Shown: in pieces, positions 1 to 8,370 of the stretch
Layout of the letters: each line of letters starts with the position of its first letter
Numbering within the stretch: position 1 is the first letter of the stretch
IMG/VR virus record: IMGVR_UViG_3300042891_001963
Coordinates: 1-64,000 of that record
Strand: one strand, 5' to 3'
Length of the DNA: 64,000 nucleotides
DNA from: a virus
Position numbers and translations under genes: made by a program
Notes under the pieces: model-generated
What the model was told of the DNA's origin: nothing
The model's input: the letters and a program-made list of their open reading frames with translations, nothing else
Databases searched by the model: none

Positions 1-301
1 AAGCTTCTAATTGATGAGGTTGACCTGGTATTTGTCTTACTGTATCACCAATAGTTAATTTTTGTTCTATAACATCAGCAGTTTCAGTGTCTATCCAACG
101 ATATAAGAATTCACCTTTATCAACATACCAAGTTTCATCTTTAATCATATGATAGTGCATAGAGAATTTAGCACCTTTGTTGAAACAAAGTAATTTACCA
201 CAATAAAGTTCGTTATTTTCTATGATGACTTCTTTACCCCAACCTTTTGGAACACAACACCCTTCAGTTTGAAGAGCATTTATAACTACTGGTTTATCCA
301 T
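1..301 (-). CDS. Cupin-fold protein, partial at window edge
   Basis: The reverse strand reads 100 codons from an ATG at 299-301 and runs off the window without a stop, so the C-terminus is missing. The translation has a single-domain cupin pattern: a GWGKE segment, then HYH (about residues 63-65), a Glu eight residues later (KDETWYV), and a second-motif PGQPHQ with a His near residue 97. These His/Glu residues are the usual metal ligands of the mannose-6-phosphate-isomerase-like cupins, which bind sugars or other small molecules. It could be a sugar isomerase or epimerase-like enzyme serving the glycosyltransferase further down the same strand. That link is inference; the fold call is fairly secure. 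Confidence 0.7.
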   Translation of the reverse strand, partial: MDKPVVINALQTEGCCVPKGWGKEVIIENNELYCGKLLCFNKGAKFSMHYHMIKDETWYVDKGEFLYRWIDTETADVIEQKLTIGDTVRQIPGQPHQLEA

Positions 302-387
302 TTATTACTTGATTAATTTTATCCTTAGATATTATATATCATATCATGTGTGATGTTTAATCAATCTTGACTAAAAGTTAGTTCTAT

Positions 388-627
388 TTACTGGCTTTCA
401 TCATTCCAGTCAGATCCATTCAATATCTGTAGCATTTCTTGATAGGTATAAGGTCCTTCCGCTGTTGTTAATGTTTCAACACATTGAGGTGTTGTACTTT
501 CCCATTTAACAAAGGTCTTAGTACCGTCTAACGATCGCCTAACTGTATCTGAGCTGGTCTCTAATACCTCTTCAAAATTAATCTTTGATAATTCTGAAAT
601 GTTAAATACTATGAATGTTCTTTCCAT
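388..627 (-). CDS. Small hypothetical protein (79 aa)
   Basis: A 79-residue open frame on the reverse strand, lying between the cupin gene and the LamG gene and read in the same direction, with 16 bases to the next stop upstream. It begins MERTFIVFNISELSKINFEEV. I recognise no domain. The C-terminal NGSDWNDESQ carries an SDWND string that also occurs in the unrelated-looking gene at 33223, which may be chance. The pattern (structured start, single-domain length, tight packing between same-strand genes) supports a real gene, but no function can be given. Confidence 0.55.
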   Translation of the reverse strand: MERTFIVFNISELSKINFEEVLETSSDTVRRSLDGTKTFVKWESTTPQCVETLTTAEGPYTYQEMLQILNGSDWNDESQ

Positions 628-643
628 TTAAATTTTTATTATT

Positions 644-1693
644 TTAAATTCCTACTCTACCTCTTTGTGCATTAAAGTTATTTAGTATCTCAGTTGCGGT
701 TAAAGCACGAGAGTAAAACCTTGCGATATTGACACGAACTTTAGTCCATGTTTGTGGTGATGAGATTGATGGTCTTGCTGCGAGTGTAAGTCTAGATGAT
801 GTATTGTTTACGGTGAAAGTTATGTTTGTCGTCATTTTTAGAGAACCGTTACGATACATCAACACGTTGCTACCGTCATATACATAAACGACTTGATGCC
901 AGTTATTATAGAAATTTCCTGTGGTCATGGTCTCAGATGAATTATTTATATTTCCTGTACCACCAAGCCTTTCGCAATAACATGTAACGTAACCTGATGC
1001 TGCTGAGCCTGGATTTTGAGTAAAGTTAATACCCCAACCATGATTACCACCAGTTACGCTTGAATACCCACCAAAAATCATATAATACTGAGTTGTGCTA
1101 AGTGGTGTAGTTGGATAGAACCAAACCTCAGCGGTATAAGCTTGACTACCATTAACCGAAAATGCTGCATTATATGCGCTGGTGCTTAGAAAGTCATTTG
1201 TGCCATCAAATGACCAATATGATGCTGATCCGGATGAAACAAACGTTGGGCCGTTTGTCAAATTCTGAGAAACTACCTGACTACCCATGTCAGTCACTGA
1301 TGTTCCTGTGCGAGGATATGAAGGAGCAAAGGCAGCATCTACTGACCATACTAGATTAGTTGTATTAACTGCTTCATAATCTCTATCAATCACCATTTTA
1401 TCAACCTGCCCTTGATAGTACTGTAGAGCAAGTGCGGCACTGGCATATGTTGTGCCTGAAATAATAGAAGTTAGCCCGATAAGATCTGAATCGTTTGCGG
1501 CAACAAAAATAGATGGACCTTGACTCGCTTTATTTAGATATATTGTATAACCACCAGTAGGTGGTGATATACCGTTCCAGTAATCAGTTAATGGAGTAGG
1601 ACCTTTTGGAATATCTCCAGTTCCAATCCAGAAACTACTTTTCTTTAGGCTTGCTGCCTGAGTGACAGCTGAATACTTAATAACGTTAGGCAT
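644..1693 (-). CDS. LamG / concanavalin-like lectin domain tail protein
   Basis: The C-terminal half (about residues 155-345) shows a LamG-type jelly-roll pattern: YWSFDGTNDFL, AYTAEVWFYPT, NNWHQVVYVYDGSNVLMYRNG, and a closing ARFYSRALTATEILNNFNAQRG. This is the common phage version of the concanavalin A-like lectin/glucanase fold, usually at the tip of tail fibres or adhesins where it binds surface glycans. The N-terminal ~150 residues (MPNVIKYSAVTQAASLKKSS) look like an attachment region and contain a TGGYTIYLNKASQGPSI stretch. It is probably a receptor-binding or decoration protein of the virion. It lies upstream on the same strand of the cupin and downstream of the glycosyltransferase, with an AT-rich TATATATA leader at about 1709-1720. 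A non-fibre role such as capsid decoration cannot be excluded. Confidence 0.75.
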   Translation of the reverse strand: MPNVIKYSAVTQAASLKKSSFWIGTGDIPKGPTPLTDYWNGISPPTGGYTIYLNKASQGPSIFVAANDSDLIGLTSIISGTTYASAALALQYYQGQVDKMVIDRDYEAVNTTNLVWSVDAAFAPSYPRTGTSVTDMGSQVVSQNLTNGPTFVSSGSASYWSFDGTNDFLSTSAYNAAFSVNGSQAYTAEVWFYPTTPLSTTQYYMIFGGYSSVTGGNHGWGINFTQNPGSAASGYVTCYCERLGGTGNINNSSETMTTGNFYNNWHQVVYVYDGSNVLMYRNGSLKMTTNITFTVNNTSSRLTLAARPSISSPQTWTKVRVNIARFYSRALTATEILNNFNAQRGRVGI

Positions 1694-1723
1694 TTTAATA
1701 TGATAATTTGTAATTATATATAT

Positions 1724-3910
1724 TTATTTTACAACTTGATTTATTTTATCTATCACCATTTGTGAGGTAATTTGTTTTGTACATTCAAATTGTCTGTCTG
1801 TATTTTTATGATCTGGACACCAGTTCCAATCACCACTGTCTAATCTATGCCTATTAAAACATCCTGTGCAAACATTTTTATTTATAACACGATAAGTGTT
1901 TGATGTTGTTTCGCTATACTCTTCGCTGAATCCTGAGATAAGTATAGTTGGTAAACCAATTGTCCAAGATAACCAACTTAAACCAGAACCTAAACCAACA
2001 AAGAACTCACAGGAAGCCATTTCTTCAATTAATCTTTCAATTGAACCGGCTTCAAATTGTGTTATACCTTTTGGATGAAAGTTGCCCATATAACCATCAT
2101 TTTCTTTTGAATAAAGAACAACTTCATATCCAAGAGAGTTTAGATAGTCAACCACTTCTCGCCAACCATTTGGATTATTCCAATATTTAGCTTGACAAGT
2201 AGAGTGCATTCCAATTCCAACTTTCTTTTTCTTTTCAACATTTGGAACTTTTAACAAAGCTCTTGTTTCTTTATACTCTAATCCTAAAATATCGGAAGCT
2301 GTTTTTTGCAAAGGTTCACTTTTAAAGTCATTTGGATTTCTTGCTTCATCATATTTACCGTCTTTGTAAAACCAACCTATTTTATACATAGCGTGAATAT
2401 TATTTACAACTACTCCAGGTTCTGCAAATTCAATATCTGGATAACTTTCTCTAAAAAGATTATTCATAAAGGTGGAAACTATTAGTTTACAACCATGTTT
2501 ATCTTTGAATTCTCTAATAAAAGGAGTCCAAGCTAATGTGTCGCCTAATGAGCTACTTTCAAGTACGATAAAAACTCTTTTATCTTTTAAGTTTAAAGTT
2601 TGGTCATATATTAAAGAACCGCCTTCCCAAATTTTTGTATTCCATTTTGTGAAGTATTCTCTGTTTAGTCTAATCCAATGATTTATTGATAGTGTTTCTG
2701 AGTAATGACATTTACCAACTTCATCATAAAATTCAATTTTGAATTTACTATCAGAAGTTCCATTTATTTCTAAATAAGGATTAACAATAAAGTTTTGAAT
2801 AATTTCAGGTTTAGGTATAAATCTAGTTTGTTCCATAACAGGAATTCTGTTAACTTTTTTGTAAAAATTAACATAACTGTTTTTGAAAGACTCCAATTGG
2901 TCTTCAACTATATATTTTCTGTCTGAATAAAGTAAAGCTATTAATTTATATTTAGTTGAAGATATATCACCATTTATCTCTGTTATATAAGGCGTGAACA
3001 TATCCATATATTGTTCAAGATTTCTTGTTAGGATCTTTAATCCATATGACGTGGCTTCTCTTAAAACTAAAGGATTACATTCCCAAGTTGAATTAAACAT
3101 AAACAAATCCGCCGCTTTCATGAAATTATCAACATCAGATCTTTCATCCCAAACAGTTACATTTGATGGTAGATTTTTCATAACAGGTCCCCAATAATCT
3201 TCAAAGTTTGGAGCTTGATTTCCAATAAAGTGAAATTGAATTTCTGGATTAGACTCTTCTAAAGATCTAGCTACTTCAACTCCTTCCTTTTGATTTTTAC
3301 CAGATGTCCATAAGCCAACATTAATAACGTGTTTTTTATTAGGATCCATTCCTAATAAAACTTTAGCTTCTAACTTTTCCTCAGTTGTAGGTACTTTATT
3401 TTCTATTGGAAAAGGTAAAACTTCAGCATATGATGGCATTTCCGAGAAGGTTTTAAATTTATGCCAAGGAGTACAAAAAGCATAACCATCAGGATTAAAT
3501 CTTTTAGATGTGTTTGGATTAAACCAAACATTGTGACAAGTTTCAATCATCTTCCATGTTCTATCATTACTGTATAATTCATTTAACATAGAATCTGGAA
3601 TTTTATTTGAATGATCAAATCCTTCTAAAATCTCATCTGCGTGTATAATATCTATTTTATTATCGCGAATGATATTCATTAAAATAGATTTATCTTCATA
3701 AAGTGTGAAGAAGTTTTCAGGCTTAATTATTTTTTTGATTTCATTTTTTTGAACAACATAAGCCCATCCGCCAATATCAGCATACTCTACTACGAACAAC
3801 TCAAAATCTTCATTATCAATTAAAGCTTGTATTCTTTTTAAAAGGAATGAAGGCATTCCACCTGTAGAAAGATGTGGTGCTAAAAACAATATCTTTATTT
3901 TTTCTTGCAT
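1724..3910 (-). CDS. Two-domain glycosyltransferase: GT4-like plus autotransporter-heptosyltransferase-like
   Basis: The 728-residue protein has two parts. Residues ~1-370 read as a GT-B family 4-like transferase (KILFLAPHLSTGGMPSFLL start, NVGLWTSGKNQKEG donor-site region, FMFNSTWECNPLVLREA with the expected Glu). Residues ~440-728 resemble the GT9-related protein O-heptosyltransferases that glycosylate autotransporter adhesins (Aah/TibC type): VLESSSLGDTLAWTPF, GIGMHSTCQAKYW, FFVGLGSGLSWLSW, and a Cys cluster CTGCF...WCP...FEC that in that family binds iron. Those enzymes heptosylate strand-loop-strand beta-helix proteins. A beta-helical fibre lies nearby at 6148-7569, so self-glycosylation of a virion protein is possible; modification of host surface glycans is the alternative. 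Family assignment is from motifs; the substrate is inference. Confidence 0.75.
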   Translation of the reverse strand: MQEKIKILFLAPHLSTGGMPSFLLKRIQALIDNEDFELFVVEYADIGGWAYVVQKNEIKKIIKPENFFTLYEDKSILMNIIRDNKIDIIHADEILEGFDHSNKIPDSMLNELYSNDRTWKMIETCHNVWFNPNTSKRFNPDGYAFCTPWHKFKTFSEMPSYAEVLPFPIENKVPTTEEKLEAKVLLGMDPNKKHVINVGLWTSGKNQKEGVEVARSLEESNPEIQFHFIGNQAPNFEDYWGPVMKNLPSNVTVWDERSDVDNFMKAADLFMFNSTWECNPLVLREATSYGLKILTRNLEQYMDMFTPYITEINGDISSTKYKLIALLYSDRKYIVEDQLESFKNSYVNFYKKVNRIPVMEQTRFIPKPEIIQNFIVNPYLEINGTSDSKFKIEFYDEVGKCHYSETLSINHWIRLNREYFTKWNTKIWEGGSLIYDQTLNLKDKRVFIVLESSSLGDTLAWTPFIREFKDKHGCKLIVSTFMNNLFRESYPDIEFAEPGVVVNNIHAMYKIGWFYKDGKYDEARNPNDFKSEPLQKTASDILGLEYKETRALLKVPNVEKKKKVGIGMHSTCQAKYWNNPNGWREVVDYLNSLGYEVVLYSKENDGYMGNFHPKGITQFEAGSIERLIEEMASCEFFVGLGSGLSWLSWTIGLPTILISGFSEEYSETTSNTYRVINKNVCTGCFNRHRLDSGDWNWCPDHKNTDRQFECTKQITSQMVIDKINQVVK

Positions 3911-3992
3911 ATTTATAGTTATATTTTTTCTTATAGATTATATTAAAAATAAGAATAAAGTTATGACCTATAATTAAAAAGTGCCTATGAAA

Positions 3993-4007
3993 TTTAATAT
4001 ATACAAT
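3993..4007 (+). promoter_or_regulatory. Late-type promoter abutting the start codon
   Basis: TTTAATATATA ends at 4003 and is followed by only four bases (CAAT) before the ATG at 4008. The same spacing occurs in six other genes here. If this box is a T4-late-like -10 element, transcription would begin at or very near the ATG. Confidence 0.55.
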
Positions 4008-4754
4008 ATGAAACTTGTAAAATATTTTGAATTTAACCAACAAGATTTAGAAGCATCTAAATCATTTCGTGTTAAAGATGAATTAAATCCTAAAATATGG
4101 GATGATTTTAAGATAGATGATGAAGTTAGAGAAGATTTATTAAAAATTGCTCAAGACTTCTATGCTTCTACTGGCTTAGAAGCTGATGTTGAGGATATTG
4201 TCTTAACTGGTTCTTTAGCTAATTATAATTGGTCTGAGAAATACTCAGACTATGACTTACATATTTTAATTGATTTTACTAAAGTTAACGATGCTATTGA
4301 ATTAGTTAAAAAGTATGTTGATAGTGCTAAGTCTGTTTGGAATAAAGAACATGATATTAAGATAAAAGGTTACGAAGTTGAAGTTTATATTCAAGATATA
4401 TCAGAACCTCATAAATCAACTGGTGTTTTTTCTTTATTGAATAATAAATGGAATGTTAAACCTGAAGAGTTTGACTTTGAACCAGATGAAGATATGATTG
4501 CTGAAAAAGGTAAATCGGTTATGATGATGGTTGATGAGTTAGAAGAACAAGTAGATGAAGATAAATATGATGCTTTCATTGAAAAAGTTCAAAAAGTTTG
4601 GGAAAAGGTTAAAAATTACAGAAAAAGCGGTTTAGATTCTGAAGGTGGTGAGTTATCAATGGGTAATTTAGTATTTAAGTTTCTTAGAAGAAATGGATAT
4701 GTTGGTAAAATAATAGATCTTAAAAGAAAATCATACGATAATCAATTTAAATAA
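4008..4754 (+). CDS. Pol beta-type nucleotidyltransferase with capsid-targeting-like N-terminus
   Basis: The 248-residue protein carries the nucleotidyltransferase signature GSLANYNWSEKYSDYDLHI at about residues 68-86: the GS pair plus two Asp in SDYD that bind metal-NTP. A further acidic residue (EVEVYI, about residue 121) would complete the triad. Such small transferases adenylylate or otherwise nucleotidylate proteins, RNA or antibiotics. I chose the start at 4008 rather than an in-frame GTG at 3981 because the late-type promoter lies between them and because MKLVKYFEF...DLE then matches the head-targeting pattern shared by many genes here. It leads an operon with the next two genes (1-nt gap, then TAATG overlap). 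Target unknown; injection into the host is inference. Confidence 0.7.
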   Translation: MKLVKYFEFNQQDLEASKSFRVKDELNPKIWDDFKIDDEVREDLLKIAQDFYASTGLEADVEDIVLTGSLANYNWSEKYSDYDLHILIDFTKVNDAIELVKKYVDSAKSVWNKEHDIKIKGYEVEVYIQDISEPHKSTGVFSLLNNKWNVKPEEFDFEPDEDMIAEKGKSVMMMVDELEEQVDEDKYDAFIEKVQKVWEKVKNYRKSGLDSEGGELSMGNLVFKFLRRNGYVGKIIDLKRKSYDNQFK

Positions 4755-4755
4755 T

Positions 4756-5451
4756 ATGGAAATTAAAATATCAGAAATAGAACAAGTGTTCAAAGATGTC
4801 TTTGTCGCAGAAGAAGGTGTTGTAAATACAGTTGAATCTGTATATGAAATGTCAAGAGATGAAGATTTCTATAAACTTGTTATCTCTATACATGGTTTAT
4901 CTACTCAAGATACTTCTATTATACATACTAAATTCATTTTTAAGACAGATTTAGATAAAAGACACATAGTTGATAATTCATTTATTTACTTATATGATAT
5001 TAACTGTATCTATCATAAAATTGAATTTACAAGTGTGGTTGATATGAGGAAAAAGATAGAGGATATAATTGAATCAAAAAGTTTTGGAGAAGATTTACAA
5101 ATTCTTTCTGACTTTATTGAAGCTCCAGCAATGTTCTTAAACTACTATATGAGAAGAGATAATATTACTGATTATTCAATTTTTGATGTTGAGTATGAAC
5201 CTAAGTTCAAAACAACTCCTTGCGATAAAACAACATTTGATTTCAAAATTAACATTAATAACAACTATAATATGGAAATGTCTATTCATAAAATAGACAG
5301 AATTGATGAAGAAGAGTTAGATACTTATAAGTTTCAGTTCAAGTTTATGGATGAGATTGAAATCTTTGAAACAGATACAATTAAAAACGTTCACTTCTTT
5401 ATTGGTGACCATATTGCTAAAATTTTAGATAGAAAATTAAAGAATAAGTAA
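4756..5451 (+). CDS. Hypothetical protein (231 aa)
   Basis: This acidic 231-residue protein starts one base after the nucleotidyltransferase stop and its own TAA overlaps the next ATG (TAATG at 5449-5453), so the three genes are translationally coupled. I recognise no domain. It is rich in alternating hydrophobic strands (for example FYKLVISIHG and FDFKININNN) followed by a long IRDE-rich segment, which suggests a small beta-rich fold. It lacks the MK-h-K-x-F targeting N-terminus of its neighbours. It could be an antitoxin-like or chaperone partner of the nucleotidyltransferase, but this rests only on the operon position. Confidence 0.7.
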   Translation: MEIKISEIEQVFKDVFVAEEGVVNTVESVYEMSRDEDFYKLVISIHGLSTQDTSIIHTKFIFKTDLDKRHIVDNSFIYLYDINCIYHKIEFTSVVDMRKKIEDIIESKSFGEDLQILSDFIEAPAMFLNYYMRRDNITDYSIFDVEYEPKFKTTPCDKTTFDFKININNNYNMEMSIHKIDRIDEEELDTYKFQFKFMDEIEIFETDTIKNVHFFIGDHIAKILDRKLKNK

Positions 5452-6110
5452 TGAAATACCTTGAAAAGTTTGTCAATTACCTAAATGAATCTACTGAAGA
5501 TATAACTGATTTAACTAAAGAAGAGTTAGATGAATTACTTATTCCTATGTCTGATTTAGGAATTGAATATTCATTTACCACTCCAAGAGTTATCACTGAT
5601 GGTGAATTTTCTGGTTATAAATCAATGAATATTCAATTTAGAAACTCTTTTCAATTAGGTGCTTCAGGTGGTTATACTGAACAAATAATTGATGATAAGT
5701 TTTGGGATTTCTTAGATGAATTAATAGCTCTTAAAAATCGTTTAGAAAGTGCTAGAGTGTCTATCGGTACTAACTGGAGACACCATATAATTGTTACTTT
5801 TATACAAAAAGCTAAAGTTGAAGGTGATTTATTTACAATACAAAAGTTGTATAATGATATGGCTTTAAGAACTAATGCTTCAAAGAGTGATTTTACAAAT
5901 AACATGACTAAGACTTTAGATAAAGAAAATTTAAAAATCACTGTTAGATGTAATGGTGGTTTTGGATACTCTGATTATACAGATAGAAAATGGAATGGTC
6001 TTTTCAGAGGTATAGATTTTTCTAAATTTAATGTAGAAAAGGAAATTACTGAAGATAGATTTGGTGGTAAATCGGCTGTTATAACAATTACACTTAAAAG
6101 TGAATCTTAA
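5451..6110 (+). CDS. Hypothetical protein with capsid-targeting-like N-terminus (219 aa)
   Basis: The N-terminus MKYLEKFVNYLNESTED fits the shared head-targeting pattern: basic-hydrophobic start, aromatic residues, then L-N-E followed by Ser, which resembles a gp21-type cleavage site. The rest (about residues 20-219) has no domain I recognise; it holds conserved-looking YSFTTPRVITDGEFSGYKSM and IGTNWRHHIIVTF segments. It is the third gene of the nucleotidyltransferase operon, and the next promoter-like box begins just after its stop. A head-internal, possibly injected protein is the best guess from the N-terminus alone. Confidence 0.7.
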   Translation: MKYLEKFVNYLNESTEDITDLTKEELDELLIPMSDLGIEYSFTTPRVITDGEFSGYKSMNIQFRNSFQLGASGGYTEQIIDDKFWDFLDELIALKNRLESARVSIGTNWRHHIIVTFIQKAKVEGDLFTIQKLYNDMALRTNASKSDFTNNMTKTLDKENLKITVRCNGGFGYSDYTDRKWNGLFRGIDFSKFNVEKEITEDRFGGKSAVITITLKSES

Positions 6111-6113
6111 CAT

Positions 6114-6126
6114 TTAATATATATGT
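6114..6126 (+). promoter_or_regulatory. Late-type promoter motif
   Basis: TTTAATATATATG lies 22 bases before the ATG of the fibre gene at 6148, with an A-rich leader and no Shine-Dalgarno sequence. It matches the motif seen before many virion genes here. Confidence 0.5.
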
Positions 6127-6147
6127 TAATAAAAATATTATAGTAAA

Positions 6148-7569
6148 ATGTCTCATATATTATTAAAACAAGTACCGACTTCAGCAATTACAGCACCTGC
6201 GGCAACGTATGTTAAATTTTTTAGTAATTTTAACGATGGTGGTATTTTATATTATATGGATGATTCGGGTAATCCTTTACCTGTTGGTGCTGGTTCTACT
6301 TATAATCCAGTTACTGAAATAACATATTCAAGTTTATACAGTTTGAAAACTTCTAATGGATTTGCAACAGCTTCATATTATTTAATTACAGATTTTGATT
6401 CTGTTTATGATCAACCAGATTTTTACTGTGATGGTACTCCTAAAACAGTAGTTGATAACAAAGGTAAACCTGCGGGTTGGGGATATCAACCAATTTTAGT
6501 ATTAGCAACTTCAAAAAATAATTTATCTCCTGACGCTTATCAACCATCAATTGCATCAGGTTATTATTATGGATTTCCACTTGATAAGATTAAATATGAT
6601 ATTACTTGGAATAAAACAGAATTCAATAAAAATGCTAAGGGTAGAATAACTGAAAGAATAGATGAGTTTGGAAATAGAACTGATTATGATCATAGAACAA
6701 TAAGATTTAGAAGATATCAAAATTATGTAAAAGATACTCAACTTACTGGTGTTATTACAAATTATAATTGCACAACCGGTGTTGTTACTGGATCAGGTTC
6801 TTCATTTAGCTCAGAGCTTTTACTTGGTAATATTATAATAATAGACTCTAAGGCTGATTTAGGTTATGATATTGGACTTAAAGTTGGTACTCAAAGTGGT
6901 AGTATTGCTTCTGATGGTTCATTTACAGCCATTGTTGATACTTTATATGCTGGTGGTGTTCCTTCTTCGGTTCCGCTAAATAGCACTGGTTATATTACTA
7001 CAGAAGATTACAGTTTTTCTGGTAAGACTTATGATTTTTATTCAACAACTGCTACTGGTGATTTTAACCAATATAAAGAAATTTATTTTGGACAAGGTGA
7101 TGCTAATGATTGTGATAAAGAAGTTTATACATTTAATTTAACAAACTCTACTAATAATAAAATTGGAAACTATTCACAAGTTTATTTAAGTGCTGTTAAT
7201 AATGTTTTCATACTACCTAATAATGTATTTGGTTCTTCTTGTAAAAATAATACAATATTGGATAATTTTTATAATAATCAAGTTGGTGATAATTTCTTTG
7301 AAAATAGCATAGGTTATAACTTTAGTAAAAATTTTATTGGTGATAACTTCTCCAGAAATACTACAATTGATAATTTCTCTTCTAATATAATTGGTGATAA
7401 CTTTAAATGGAATATAGTACAAACTGGAGTTTCAAGTTATGATTTCACATCAGCTACTCATGTTTATGGTAACTATAACTGCTTTATGTTCTCAAACTCT
7501 ATTGGATTTGTTAGATTGTCTTATTACAACTCTTCTGATGTGTTAGTAATAACTGATGTTGATGCTTAA
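6148..7569 (+). CDS. Tail fibre / virion surface protein with beta-helical repeats
   Basis: The 473-residue protein has an N-terminal virion-attachment-like region, a middle region (about residues 195-300) with beta-rich Gly/Ser segments, and a repeat region at about residues 350-425. There a short unit of the form GDNFxxNxI recurs (VGDNFFENSIGYNFSKNF, IGDNFSRNTTIDNFSSN), the pattern of a beta-helix such as pentapeptide or tail-fibre needle folds. Virion fibre or spike function is inferred from this architecture, the late-type promoter, and the genomic setting. It is convergent with the small gene at 7566-7838, overlapping by four bases. A candidate substrate of the strand-loop-strand heptosyltransferase-like protein at 1724-3910. 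Confidence 0.65.
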   Translation: MSHILLKQVPTSAITAPAATYVKFFSNFNDGGILYYMDDSGNPLPVGAGSTYNPVTEITYSSLYSLKTSNGFATASYYLITDFDSVYDQPDFYCDGTPKTVVDNKGKPAGWGYQPILVLATSKNNLSPDAYQPSIASGYYYGFPLDKIKYDITWNKTEFNKNAKGRITERIDEFGNRTDYDHRTIRFRRYQNYVKDTQLTGVITNYNCTTGVVTGSGSSFSSELLLGNIIIIDSKADLGYDIGLKVGTQSGSIASDGSFTAIVDTLYAGGVPSSVPLNSTGYITTEDYSFSGKTYDFYSTTATGDFNQYKEIYFGQGDANDCDKEVYTFNLTNSTNNKIGNYSQVYLSAVNNVFILPNNVFGSSCKNNTILDNFYNNQVGDNFFENSIGYNFSKNFIGDNFSRNTTIDNFSSNIIGDNFKWNIVQTGVSSYDFTSATHVYGNYNCFMFSNSIGFVRLSYYNSSDVLVITDVDA

Positions 7570-7838
7570 TCTCTCATAAAAGAAATAACAGTATCTAAAT
7601 TTTCTCTGTTAAATCCATCTAATGGTTTTCCGCCAACTTTTAAATAGTCACCATAGATATTATTGTATTCATCTATTGTATAGAATTTATTATCTAATTC
7701 TGATAATATCACGTTAGTGTCGTGAAATGTAACAGTTTTATTCTGTAATCCTGTTTCACCATATGCTGGTCCGATGGGTCCAACTAATTCAGTACCTGAT
7801 ATTTCTTCATTAATAAACTGTTTGAATGATTTAATCAT
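7566..7838 (-). CDS. Small protein with strongly T4-like capsid-targeting sequence (90 aa)
   Basis: The N-terminus MIKSFKQFINEEISG is the closest match in the window to the T4 internal-protein capsid-targeting sequence (MKTYQEFIAE in T4), with F-I-N-E giving a gp21-type (I/L)xE cleavage site near residue 11. The mature part would be about 79 residues with a Gly/Pro segment LVGPIGPAYGETG. No enzymatic motif is visible. Its ATG overlaps the stop of the upstream gene (ATGATTAA), so the two are translationally coupled. Probably a small head-internal protein; its role after injection is unknown. Confidence 0.65.
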   Translation of the reverse strand: MIKSFKQFINEEISGTELVGPIGPAYGETGLQNKTVTFHDTNVILSELDNKFYTIDEYNNIYGDYLKVGGKPLDGFNRENLDTVISFMRD

Positions 7839-8289
7839 TTTTAGCTTCTATTTTTTCAAAATACTCATCTTGCTCTTCAAGTGAATATTCCTCTCTTCTA
7901 TTGTTATATATTAAATTATAAAGGAACTTATCATGTAATTTATGATGTTCATCATGAATCATAGTTATTTTACAAGTTTCTTCCTCAAAATTGTTTTCAA
8001 TTTTAACTATTTCCATTCCAAACTTACCATTTCTATCGTGTAAGTTACAGATAACCTTAACTTTACTTTCAAGTAATTCTAAAATTTTAGAAAAAGTAGT
8101 ATTCTTAGAAAGATATAGATAATCTTTCATTTCTTCCTTGTTTGTAGCTTGGTACAACTCTAAGAAATCACGTTCTCTTTTAGTTAAAGCTTTCTTTTTA
8201 GAAACTTTAACTCTTATCTTATTTAGTTCCATATCTTTAACAGATTCGTTTAATAAATAATATTTTATAAATCTTTCAATTTTCTTCAT
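7831..8289 (-). CDS. Basic protein with capsid-targeting-like N-terminus (152 aa)
   Basis: The start MKKIERFIKYYLLNESVKD fits the shared head-targeting pattern, with L-N-E before Ser near residue 15. The remainder is Lys/Glu-rich: a very basic stretch (IRVKVSKKKALTKRERDFLELYQ) then a mixed-charge C-terminus. The segment KKALTKRERDFLELY is similar to TGMASLTKRELEFLNNLSK at the C-terminus of the 32264 gene, so the two may share a short helical module. It precedes and overlaps the 90-residue tagged gene by eight bases. Likely packaged with DNA; no catalytic motif seen. Confidence 0.65.
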   Translation of the reverse strand: MKKIERFIKYYLLNESVKDMELNKIRVKVSKKKALTKRERDFLELYQATNKEEMKDYLYLSKNTTFSKILELLESKVKVICNLHDRNGKFGMEIVKIENNFEEETCKITMIHDEHHKLHDKFLYNLIYNNRREEYSLEEQDEYFEKIEAKND

Positions 8290-8370
8290 GCAAATATACT
8301 ACTTTATTGTTTTATATATTAAGAAGTATTTGTTTATTTTATATATACATTGTAAAATTACATTAAATAG

